Below are positions 32,281 to 42,700 of a DNA stretch of 64,000 nt, piece after piece. The stretch is from the NCBI GenBank assembly GCA_021432635.1, contig MU270079.1:124001-188000 (forward strand). The letters are read 5' to 3'. Position numbers and translations under genes: made by a program. Every line of letters starts with the position of its first letter. The stretch's first letter is position 1. This DNA comes from Thozetella sp. PMI_491 (lineage: Eukaryota; Ascomycota; Sordariomycetes; Chaetosphaeriales; Chaetosphaeriaceae). The notes under the pieces are model-generated. The model did not search any database. It was not told where the DNA came from and saw nothing but the letters and a program-made list of their open reading frames with translations.

Positions 32281-32894
32281 ATAGACTAAAAGGGGATATG
32301 GCACAAGGAGGCAGGAATCATGGGAGCTGGGGTAGGAATAGATGATGTCGTTGCTTGAGCAACTAGAATCAAAGGATTAACCCAACAAGTAGCCTTGGGA
32401 AGGCATGCCAAGCATCACGCACTCGAGGCCATGCTAATCCTTTGATGATACAACAAAGTAGGCCGAAGGAACACGAGGTTCAACTGCGAAGACCTGCCCT
32501 CGATCTGCTAGAGAAGGTTTCATTGCATTTGGTGTGGTGGGCCCGCGATAGACCCATGAATCTCGGCAGGCACACTCCAGGCGAGCGAGTCGTTTAGTGC
32601 GGGAGGGGCGCATTCTTTTTTGCTTTTTTTCCCTATGCAAGACCAATTGGTGCCAATTCCGATCGAGACAAAAGAGCTTAACTGAACAACACCTCCACGT
32701 CTGACAATCGGGATTCAATGGTATCAATTGGCTAGTCTAATCAGCCATGGTGCTGTACCAAGCACGCGTGGCCAGCACAGGACAACCCAAGCCTCGCTCT
32801 CCGTCATTCCACGATAGATTCTCAACTTTCAGATCATGCATTCATTAGGTATAGACTTGCCTCGTAATAGCGGGAGATCTCCCTCATGGTGTCC
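32281..32894. other. Convergent intergenic region
   Basis: About 610 bp between the 3' ends of the DUF1996 gene (plus) and the methyltransferase (minus). It contains the inverted repeat at 32368-32446; no gene is supported. Confidence 0.5.
32368..32446. repeat. Inverted repeat, 12-bp perfect arms
   Basis: ATCAAAGGATTA (32368-32379) is matched by its reverse complement TAATCCTTTGAT (32435-32446) around a 55-base loop that itself contains the palindrome GGCATGCC. It lies between two convergent 3' ends, so it could fold in both 3' UTRs. Confidence 0.65.
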
Positions 32895-33662
32895 TCAAAC
32901 GGTCTCAGTGCCCAGGTTGATCAAGACGCCCGAGTCGCCCCGGCGCGGCTTCGTGGCCCGGAAGAGGAGCGTCAGGCCGATGACCCAGGTCTCGACGTCC
33001 TCGAAGTCGCGGCGCAGGGCCTCCTCGAAGTCCTCGCGCCGGTCGTCCCAGTTGTTGAAGACGCCCCACCACTTGTTGTACCACCGGAGGTAGAAGCGGC
33101 TCAGTGGGCCGGTGGCGTGCGCGGGCCCTAGCACGGTGCAGCCGCTCAGCACGCCGTGGTCGCTCAGTGCGTCTCGGAGCGTGGAGATGGCCGCCAGCTT
33201 GGCGGGGCCACCCGGCATGCAGTGGAACAGGTTGAAGGCCGAGATGGAGTCGAACTTGGCGTCCTGCAGCTCCTTGGGCAGCGGCTCCGTCACGTCGGCC
33301 AGCACCGTCTCCACGGTCGTCTTTGTCGTCACCGACAGCACGCGCGCTTTGGTCGCGTTGAGCGGGTTCGGGTTGATGTCGACCAGCGTCAGCTCCTGCT
33401 TGCTGTCCTTGCGGAACGGCTGCGCCAGCGCGGCCGCGGGGAAGTAGCCCGTGGCCACACCGATGTCGAGGTGCCGCCGGCTGAAGTTCTCGGCGAAGAA
33501 GGGGAGCAAGATGGTGGTGGCCGGGCAGCCCCAGATGTACTTCATGTTGAAGCCCAGGACGTAGTAGTCGTAGAAGATGGAGAGGAAGGACCGGCTGTAG
33601 ACGGTGGCGTACGTCTTGTCCGGCCCCTTGCCATTGCCGTTGCTGTGGTCTTGTTCGGCCAT
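32895..33662 (-). CDS. Class I SAM-dependent methyltransferase (255 aa)
   Basis: Intron-free, 255 residues. The SAM-binding motif I is HLDIGVATGYFPAA, motif II TLVDINPNPL, and the post-motif region KFDSISAFNLFHCMPGG corresponds to motif IV/V. The stretch PLSRFYLRWYNKWWGVFNNWDDRRED is tryptophan-rich. The family contains many small fungal methyltransferases, some inside polyketide clusters, that act on O or C of small molecules; the substrate is unknown. It lies in tandem with the LaeA-like gene (1.2 kb downstream of that gene's stop) and about 6 kb from the PKS start, so a role in tailoring the PKS product is plausible. Start ATG at 33662 is the first in frame. Confidence 0.85.
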   Translation of the reverse strand: MAEQDHSNGNGKGPDKTYATVYSRSFLSIFYDYYVLGFNMKYIWGCPATTILLPFFAENFSRRHLDIGVATGYFPAAALAQPFRKDSKQELTLVDINPNPLNATKARVLSVTTKTTVETVLADVTEPLPKELQDAKFDSISAFNLFHCMPGGPAKLAAISTLRDALSDHGVLSGCTVLGPAHATGPLSRFYLRWYNKWWGVFNNWDDRREDFEEALRRDFEDVETWVIGLTLLFRATKPRRGDSGVLINLGTETV

Positions 33663-34862
33663 GGCGGCGATGATGGACGAGCTGGTTGACAGCCCGGCGC
33701 TCCGCTGGAAAAGGATTTTGTTGAAAGACCGTCTTCCTCGGCAGAGATGGCGAGGGCAAGGGCGAGCGAGACGGCGGGAACGGCGACTACGGAGACGACG
33801 GAGACGACGGCGGCACAGCTAAGAGCTCCTCAAGGTACCTGCCAGCGGGGATCTCGACCTAGACCGCGAATAAGCATCGGCAAAGGTCCATCACGCAGAC
33901 CCCGAGCTTATCATTGCTGCCTCAATGCCTGGCAATGGGAGCATGGAATGGGGTGGTGGGTTGAGTACCATTGCAGCTATCAAAGTAGTATAGATCTGCA
34001 CAGTTGAGGGGTTAGACGGGGAGCGTAGGAGTCCATCGGCTGAGGGCAGCACGGCGGACTTGTCCCTTCTCGGAGCACATGGAGGGCACGTTGTGGGTTT
34101 ATTTTGGGGCGATGCAGCGCGTCCAGATGTGGCAGTATCCTTCGTTGTAGCGCCAGCCCCCCTCATGTACCCGAAGGTAGTTGTGTACTTTGGCTGGCAG
34201 CTTGCAATTCTGATTGGATTCCGGGACGTTGGACATTGGTGGATAAGAAGGGCCGGTGTGCATGGAAAACCGGGGTCCTGGCACGCCCAGGTGGGGGAAA
34301 GGGGGGGAGGGGGGGGGAGGGGCTGATGCGGTGTTGTACAACTCATCCTGCCTCTGAACCGCATGCAATGCCATTCTACTGCATGGCACATGCAGCCCCT
34401 AGCGCGAACTGGCCCTCAGCTGATACTGGACGGGCAGGCAACTTGCTCTCGCCACCACCGCGGAAGCTTGCCTTTCCTCGCCTTGCTATTTTTGCTGGCG
34501 AGTTTCTGTCCTGCCAATAGTGTGCTCTCGGCAATTCCCTCGCCCGCCCGGCAGGCAGGCAGGCACCACGGCGAATGGCGCGTGGCGAACAGCTTGCCCT
34601 AGATACGTGCTCGCGCGGCGAGTGGCTCGTTCTCGCGCGAGGACATCATGCCTTGTCTGCTGCCGCATTGTCATCGCGTCAAGCCGCAGGCGGGCCGGGT
34701 ACCGCTCCAGGTCCCGTCATGTGGACCGACGAAGACGACGCTGATCCCGACATGGATGCCGTAGAGGACCCGTCCTTGGGCTTGCGGCCGTAAACCGTCA
34801 ATCTTTGATTCTCGCGTTAGTGGACCCGCCCCCTCGAGCCGAACAGCGACAAGGAAAGGGCC
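33663..34862. other. Intergenic, GC-rich, with purine run
   Basis: About 1.2 kb between two minus-strand methyltransferase genes. It includes a G-rich purine run at about 34290-34323. The frames seen are compositional artefacts of GC-rich DNA; no gene is supported. Confidence 0.5.
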
Positions 34863-36699
34863 TTACAGTGTCATGTACGAGTGGTAGTGCGTGTCCCCTA
34901 TCTCGCTCTTCACCTCGGCCAGCAGCTCATGCGTCCGGTCCGGGGTCCAGCCCAATGCGCTCGTGAAGACGGGAATCGTGAGGGGCTCGATGATGGCCAG
35001 CCAATTGTCCGTCATCATGGCACCAACCCGCTGCAGACTCTTGCCCGGGTAGCAGGCGTTCGTCGGGGCGGCATTCTTGGTCACCACTATCCTCTCGAAC
35101 CCGCCCTTCTCGAGCAGCGACTTGTAGTGCCTGACGTAGCGGACCGAGCTGCCAAGCCTGCGTAGGCCGGTGTGCAAGAGGCGGTTCCATTTGTGAAACG
35201 CGCTGCCCTGGAACGTGTGGTTGGGCGACTCTAGCCGCACGATCCACTCGGTGAACTCCACCCAGCCGCCCGGGTTCAGATTGTCGTAGATGGACTGTAT
35301 CAGCTCCACCTTCTTGGGTATGTCACCAAGCATGCGCACGTGGATGAAGTCGAACTTGGTCTCGAGCTCCCAAGGCTCTGTGGCATCCATCGTCATGAAG
35401 CGACAGTTGCGCTCCTTGTAGGGCGGCCGCACTGGCTCGATATCGACCCCGAGCACGGCCGTTCCCGGGTTCTTCTGGGCTAGGATCTAAAGTTAGAATG
35501 CCTGCGAGCCCGAGACACAGGAATGCCTTACCATATTCCTGAAGCCTTAGTTAGCAACGAGGCAGGTTGTGGGACAGAGCAAGGACGGGTGAGACTTACT
35601 AAGGCCCAGAGGCCGGGGCCTGTGCCGACATCGAGCACCCTCCTCGCCCTGGTGACCGGGGCGAGGTGGAGCCTGCCCTCGAAGATCTCGGATATAATGT
35701 TGTGCTGAAGCTCGTTTCTGTTTTGCTCCTCCTGTAGGAAGAGAAAGTAAGCCCCCGCCTAGGCACATGCCCGATGGCTCGCCGGACATACCTTCGTGTT
35801 GGGGATCGAGCCATAACCTGCGCATGCATTAGCCAGGGTGTCTCGTGCGGGCTGGGGGAGGGGCCGGGGGGAGGTGGATGTGTACTCACGCTTGTATGTT
35901 ATGCCGAACTTCTTCATCAATGACCGGAAGAAACGGCCAGAAGACGAGCCTGCCGGCTTGGTACCGCTCCTGCATTGGCCATGGCGTGTGAGTAGAGTGT
36001 TCGGGTGTCGCACTGCACCACCGTACGCGAAAGCTGCGCCAAGACGAGCTACCACGGAGGAGAGCAGCGGGCAGGATGGAACGGAAAGAGGGAAGCTTAC
36101 CGCTTAGGCGGAGGCACGGGGGCCTTCGCCGTCCCATCTTCGTCTGAGCTATCGGATTCCGTCTTGGGCCAGTAGTTGCCCGAGTCGGATGCCGTGCTGG
36201 ATCGATCGTCCTCGTCCGCCTTCTGTTTCCTCGCCCCTCAAAGTCAGCTGTCAAACACGCAGGAGTGTGTGGGTTCGGGTTTGGGGGCTTGGCCGGGCCT
36301 GCATGCCGCCAGCGTGCAGCCGGCTATCGCGGGGGGGCCGTTTGCTGCAGTTGGACGCACCTCTTGATGGGTCAAGAGGATCTGGTGGTCCCAGGCTTCG
36401 GAGCGCCTGCGCGATGACGACGACGGCCGTCCGCTCTCGCTGGAGTTATGGGTGCGGGGCAGCTCCGAGGTCGAAGAGGCGGTGAGCAGCGACGCAGCGG
36501 CCGACGACGAGGTCCTAATCGTCGCACTGGAGCTCCCGGGAGCGCGCATCCCCAGCGGGAGGTCGGTGATGTGCGATGCGACCCCGCCTGCACCGCTCGC
36601 CGCTCCTCTGTCGAAAGGGGGCACTTGGCCGCTGTGTTGGTGTTGCCCGTGGCCAGTGGCAGCGACGCGCTTGCCGCCGCTGCGTTTTGGGGGATCCAT
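34863..36699 (-). CDS. LaeA-like (UMTA-type) SAM-dependent methyltransferase (440 aa)
   Basis: Six exons (36699-36361, 36222-36101, 35969-35890, 35817-35792, 35731-35600, 35486-34863) give 440 residues. The N-terminal 175 residues are Ser/Arg-rich and disordered, with an acidic TESDSSDEDG patch. The LaeA-like core follows: RYGSIPNTKEEQNRNELQHN, LHLAPVTRARRVLDVGTGPG (motif I), LGVDIEPVRPP (motif II) and FDFIHVRMLGDI. Family members include the global secondary-metabolism regulator LaeA and cluster-located paralogues. This one is divergent from the PKS across 3 kb, so it is a candidate cluster regulator or tailoring enzyme. Exon 4 is a 26-bp microexon; skipping it would shift the frame. The usual YxxPND motif of LaeA proper is replaced by YGSIPNTK. 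Confidence 0.85.
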
Positions 36700-37231
36700 G
36701 CAGGGAGTGCCTGGAGGAGCAAACCAACAGCGCGGAGCCCAGCCAAAAACACGTCTCCTCCCCTATTTTTTTCGGCCCGCTCCGAGCCCACGGGAAGCCG
36801 GTAAGTGTGAGCGATACCGAGCTGGCTTTGTGTGTCGTCCTTTGTGGAAACTATCGCCGTCGGGCTCTTTCATGCCTGGGATTCCCGGTCCAGACGATGT
36901 GGATAAAGGTTTCTGAGAGGCGGATGTTTTTTTCGGGAAGGAATCTGTCGCTTCCGGCGTCTCCCCTTTTTCTTTTTTTCCTCCCCTGTGTCCCTCCCTC
37001 TGTGCTTGCGCCTCCCGCAAGCTGCCGACGGCACTGGCTGGCCACGGAAAACCATCCGCCCCCTGCTGGGAAAAAACACCGAGGCCCCCTGGTCGATATC
37101 ACCATTAGGTAAAGGTTAGCACTCATCCCACTAGGCCAGCCAGGGTGATCGATCTACATGTTCCTCCGGCGTCGCTCGCGCTCCCTTTCCGCCCAGCCAG
37201 CGACTTGCGTGCGAGGTTGTGAGGGGACGAG

Positions 37232-37234
<3 letters not shown>

Positions 37235-37266
<32 letters not shown>
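37235..37266. repeat. Homopolymer of 32 G
   Basis: An uninterrupted G32 tract preceded by GGGAG. It is a potential G-quadruplex site and a likely source of read dropout. Confidence 0.95.
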
Positions 37267-37267
<1 letters not shown>

Positions 37268-38542
37268 GCCGGCCGGGGCAATCGCCGCTTGCTACCCACG
37301 CCGGGGGGCAGGGGTCCCAGACCCGCGATGGCTCCACGTTTGCGCGGGACCCCCACCCCAAGGCAAAGCTTGACAACAACGGACGCTATCGGCCGCAGCG
37401 CTTGGCCGGCATTTCTGTATGTAAAACGGGACGAGAACCCAGTCGTGAGCCAGCGGCCTAGCCTGGTTGCCTGGGTCAGGGGAGTTGGCTTCGCGCTGCT
37501 GCAGCGTTCCGCGGCCCGCGGGAGTCGATGTCACACGCCCACGGCAGGATTGCGAGCGACACCTTCTGTCACAACACGGCAGGGTTGGGTGCTGTTCATG
37601 GGTGATGGGTGAGGAAGAAGAGGGGGGGAAGAAAAGTGACAGATAAGTCGAGACAGAGGCGAGAGTGGCAGGCTCGCGCGCGTCCTCGCTAGCCCCCCGC
37701 TTTCCCGGAGTTGATATCTTTCCGGACTTGCAACTTTTTTTTTTTTTGGTGGCATTGGTCCCAGTTTCGTCCCACTCGTGTGACCGGTTTGGGACTGTCG
37801 AAGTCTGGGACTAGCGAAGCAGACAGCGCGTCCAGGATTTTCAGTGGCCACGCCCAGTGAGCCCTAGGAGCTTAGCTTCAACGGCAGCCATTAGCTTGCT
37901 GATCGCATCGGGCTGAAGCTAGTCCGGAACCACCTGCCAAGGCTCCCGCTCGTGTAGTGGAGATGTTTTGGCGGGAAACTGGCGGGAAAACGGCCGGGGG
38001 CTAGGGCGCGGTCCGCAATCCGCACGGACAGAAGAGGAGACTTCCGCACCTGCCAAGGCAGGCTGGCAGACAAGCAGGTTCGCGAGCTAAGCTAGGGAGG
38101 CTTGCTTGGTCTGCTGGGTTTCCCTGGCTTCTCGCGTTTGCTGGGTTACTTAATTACCTTGGATTAGCCTCTCACCGCACGGTCGCCTCAGTGGTCGAAA
38201 GGGTAGATCCGAGGCGCACGTCGTGCTTGCAGTCCAGATATGCAGTGGTCTATCTGGGAGGCTTGCCGCACGTGTTTTTTTTTGTATCTCGGGGTTTTTT
38301 GACGTCTGTATTTAATTAGAGCCGCCGGCATACCATATCGGGAGCAGGTAATCTCGGAGAGTAACCCGTCAGAGCCTCCGTCACCTGATCCTCCCGTGAC
38401 GCTCGCCAAATTTGCGAAAATGTCCCGTGGCTAATTCCGACTGCCGAGCGACCCTGCTGAGCCACTCGGGCGCCTTCCTCGGATACTGTGGTGCTCTGGT
38501 GGTGTGTCTCTTCGCAGGGGCCACACACCATCCTCGTCTTTT

Positions 38543-38847
38543 NNNNNNNNNNNNNNNNNNNNNNNNNNNNNNNNNNNNNNNNNNNNNNNNNNNNNNNNNN
38601 NNNNNNNNNNNNNNNNNNNNNNNNNNNNNNNNNNNNNNNNNNNNNNNNNNNNNNNNNNNNNNNNNNNNNNNNNNNNNNNNNNNNNNNNNNNNNNNNNNNN
38701 NNNNNNNNNNNNNNNNNNNNNNNNNNNNNNNNNNNNNNNNNNNNNNNNNNNNNNNNNNNNNNNNNNNNNNNNNNNNNNNNNNNNNNNNNNNNNNNNNNNN
38801 NNNNNNNNNNNNNNNNNNNNNNNNNNNNNNNNNNNNNNNNNNNNNNN
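38543..38847. other. Assembly gap (305 N)
   Basis: Unresolved bases, followed immediately by a C run (38848-38855). Missing sequence is likely another GC-rich simple repeat; no gene on either side runs into it. Confidence 0.98.
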
Positions 38848-39747
38848 CCCCCCCCTCCTCGGCAGATCTTGGCGCCTCCTCCACCCCCATCCCCTCCTTA
38901 ATTCAACCACTCAAACCCGGTGAGTTCCGCAGGGAGGAACTACAGCCTAGGCAGAGTTCGGCTGTTACCGCTTGGCTTGCCGTGCTTGCACACCCGGCCG
39001 ATTGTCACTCAGTACCAAGCAGTACATGGGTCCCAAGTCCATGCACGCGGCCACAGAACCACCGCTCGTCCTCTAGTTCCCCCGGCCCGCACACGGCCTT
39101 GCACTCGGGGCATCGCGTAGCCTAATACACAACCAACTGCATCAAACCCCCCGGCCAGCCATGCATGCGCCGGCGGCCAGAAGCAAGGGGCTCTAGATCG
39201 TACTTCGACTAGTAGCTATGGCGCACTGCAGAGCATGCCAACTTGGGCGGCCGTCGTTGGCGCAGGGCAGCAGTCGGCAGTACGATGTGCTGTCCTGACT
39301 CCCACATTCCCCTCCTCGGTTCGTTCAACTCGTGAGCCGTTGAGGGCCGTACGATGGGGCCTGGCCAATGGCGGGCCATCTGTCTGTTGTGTCCTGCCCA
39401 TCCATCGACCAAGGAACTAAGAGCCACGCATGGTATCGATATGGCTCCCCGCGAGGCGATGGTGCTGGGATCATCGTTCCTCCCCTCTCCTCTCTCCCCT
39501 CTCCCCGCTGCTGGGCATATGCGAGATAGGAACCGGATGGGAGGGTGTGGAGAGCAGGATTAGAGGCCATACATGTAGCCGCATTCAGGGTCTCCTGTTC
39601 TCCAGAATGAAAGACCCATCGTAGGCGCTTCACTCGGAGTCTTGGTTCTCCCCCCCAAGCTTCGCTATCGTAGTTCAACACTGCATCCCATCTTCCTCCC
39701 CCCCCTCAACGAGGTCTCTGGGGAGCATCTCAGTCCGTTCCAGCACC

Positions 39748-42700
39748 ATGGACGAGCCAATTGCCATCGTCGGCCTGGACGCCCGCCTTCCGGGAGACGG
39801 AGACACGGCCGAACGCTTCTATGAGTCCCTCCTCGCTGGGCGCTCCGCCAGGGGGCCAATTCCGTCCGAGAGATACAATGTAGATGCCTTCTGGCACCCA
39901 GACGGGGAGAGAGGCGGCGCAGTATGCTCTATCCTCGCATGAAAATGGTTGGAATAGGGAGATCCGGCAGCTGACTCTGACTTTGGCAAGACCCGAGCGA
40001 AATATGCCCACTTCCTCAGGGGGAGTGTTGCTGCCTTCGATGCCCCCTTCTTCTCCATCACGCCTGCTGAGGCGAGCAACATGGATCCCCAGCAGCGGGG
40101 GATGCTGGAGTCGGTTTACAAGGCGCTGGAGAATGGTATGTGGCTTTGTTTACTTTCGGGGTCTGCCGTGCTGACTTGGACAAAGCCGGAATTCCTCTGG
40201 CTGCCGCCGCCGGCTCGCAGACTGGTGTCTATGTCGGCTGTTTCTCCTCTGACTACCACGACATCACCATCAAGGACCTTGACATCCCGTCCAAGTACGC
40301 AGCCACCGGTACCGTGGCCAGCATGCTTAGCAACCGTGTTTCGTGGTTCTTTGACTTTCGCGGACCCAGCGTCACCATCGATACGGCCTGCTCCAGCAGT
40401 CTTGTTGCTGCCCACGAAGCGTGCATGAGCCTCAAGCTCCGAGAAGTGTCCATGGTAGGTCTAATTCCATACTAGCCGGCTAATGCCCATTGCTAATGGC
40501 TGGCTCACAGGCTATCGTCGGAGGCTGCAACCTCATGCTGAGCCCCGAGATGACTCTCAACCTCGACTCGGCCGGCGTCCTCGGGCCGGATGGCAAGTCC
40601 TACAGCTTCGACCACCGCGGTAATGGATACGCCCGCGGCGAAGGTTTCGGCGTGCTCGTCCTGAAGCGCGTATCCGACGCCATCCGCGACGGCGACGTGA
40701 TCCGAGCCGTCATCCGGAACTCATCCACCAATTCAGATGGCAGGTCGCCAGGCATAACACAACCGACCAAGCGGGCCCAAGCGGCGCTCATCAAGCATGT
40801 CTACGCCAAGGCAGGGCTGGACCCTTCGGTAACGCGGTTTTTTGAAGCACACGGCACCGGCACGGCGATCGGTGATCCGATCGAAGCGAGCGCTATTGCC
40901 GAGATGTTTGCCTCGCACCGGTCTCCCGAAGAGCCTCTGTACGTCGGTGCTCTGAAGAGCAACGTCGGACACCTGGAGGGTGCCGCCGGTGTGGCTGGGC
41001 TCATCAAGGGAGTGTTTACCCTCGAGTCCGGCATCATCCCCCCGAACATCTGGTTTGAGAAGCGGAACCCCAAGATTGAGGATTCGTGGAACCTAAAGTT
41101 CCCCACAGAGGCCACCGCGTGGCCGCAGTCGGGGGTGCGACGCATGTCGATCAACTCGTTCGGCGTCGGCGGTAGCAACGCCCACGTAGTGATGGACGAT
41201 GCCTTCCACTTCCTGCAGACGCACCGTCTAGTCGGTAACCATCGCACCGAGGCTGTCCCGGCGAGGGCAAAGCTGCTGAAGTTCCTCCCAGCCGGCGGTG
41301 CGCCGTCAACAAATGGGACCTCGACTCCCACTGAGGGCTCGGTCACCAACAGCTCTTGGCTTACCAATGGGTCGCATAGCCCTCCTACCAATGGCACAAG
41401 TACCCCTGCTTCATCTACGAACGGCGTATTGGCGACAAATGGCAAGTTCAGAGTCTATAACGGCAAAGCGCTGTCACTAACTAAACTAGGCATCGAAAGC
41501 CGTGATCTCCAGCCCAATGGGACTGGTGTGGAGAGCAGCGAGACGGAAAGCGACCAGTCTCCTACTTCCCCCACTCAGCTCTTCGTTCTTTCCTCGTACG
41601 ACCAAGAAGGCGTCACTCGTGTACGAGATGCCTATGCGACGTATATTGACTCCAAGGACGCGACATGCGAGTCGCAGTTCCTAAGCGACCTAGCCTACAC
41701 ACTGGGACCAAAGAGGACTCACCACTCATGGCGCTCGTTTGTTCTTGCACACTCTCACTCCTCCCTCCGGGCCGCCCTTACACAGATGCCTAAACCGGTC
41801 CGTATAAGGTCGGATCCGCGGCTGGCATTCGTCTTCACTGGACAAGGCGCACAATGGCCCGCCATGGGTATGGAGTTGATGGCACTGCCCGCCTTCCAGC
41901 AGAGCCTCCTCGCGGCGGACAACTATCTCAACGAGCTTGGCTCTCCGTGGACTTTGACTTGTAAGTGACGCCAACTCCATGCCCTCGTATTAAACAACTA
42001 TCCTGACCACATTGTTCAGATGAGCTTTCCAAGGGTGCGGACAACTCCCGCGTGAACGACCCTGAATTCAGCCAGCCCCTATGCACAGCTCTCCAGGTAG
42101 CCCTGGTTGATCTCCTTGCCACATGGAACATCCGTCCGCTTGCTGTAACCGGACACTCCTCCGGTGAGGTCGCGGCCGCGTACGCGGCTGGTGCCATCTC
42201 CAGAGAGGCCGCGTGGAAAGTGTCGTACTATCGCGGGAAGCTTAGTGCCAAACTTTCGCGAGCAGAGAGCAAACCCACATCGGGTATGGCAGCTGTCGGC
42301 CTCAACCTCGAAGAGACTAGGGCGGCTATCGATCGAATAAATGCTCTTGAGGGCGACGGTAGCCTAGAGATTGCCTGCTACAACAGCTGGAATAGCTACA
42401 CAATTAGCGGCGACATCAAGAAGATCGAGACTCTGGCCGAGACTCTCACGGAAGAGAAAAAGTTCGCACGCAAGCTCAACGTGCAGCTTGCCTACCACTC
42501 CCAGTACATGAAGGCTATTGCCGATGAATACCTTGCGGCCATGGGAGAGCTCGAGCATGGAGCTGCTGTGGGCGGCGCGGATGCAGGCCCGGCATTCTTC
42601 TCATCCACAGTCGGTGGCCTTGTCTCTCTCGACCGGCTCCGTGACCCGGCTTACTGGGTTGAGAATCTGGTGTCGCCAGTGCGCTTCTGCGACTCTGTGA

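Larger units (their letters stand above)
36700..39747. promoter_or_regulatory. Long divergent intergenic region between LaeA-like gene and PKS
   Basis: About 3 kb, including a 305-base gap. It carries long homopolymer and C- or T-rich tracts and no gene I can support: the proline- or glycine-rich frames here are translations of the G run. It should hold the promoters of both genes. The PKS leader immediately upstream of 39748 is C/T-rich and the start lies in a strong context (ACCATGG). Confidence 0.5.

Noticed and set aside
33112-33822. Plus-strand frames over the small methyltransferase and its upstream region
   Set aside because: Shadows of the methyltransferase reading frame; Arg/Gly/Val-rich composition without motifs.
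35487-35599. A 7-nt microexon (GAATATG) in the fifth intron of the LaeA-like gene
   Set aside because: Flanked by AG and GT, but including it breaks the frame into the next exon; direct joining keeps the methyltransferase motif.
37131-37379. Proline- or glycine-rich frames across the G32 tract
   Set aside because: They are direct translations of the homopolymer and its flanks, with no conserved sequence outside it.
40116-41445. Antisense frames of 60-214 codons inside the PKS
   Set aside because: They mirror the GC-rich codon usage of the PKS on the other strand and have no start context or domain.
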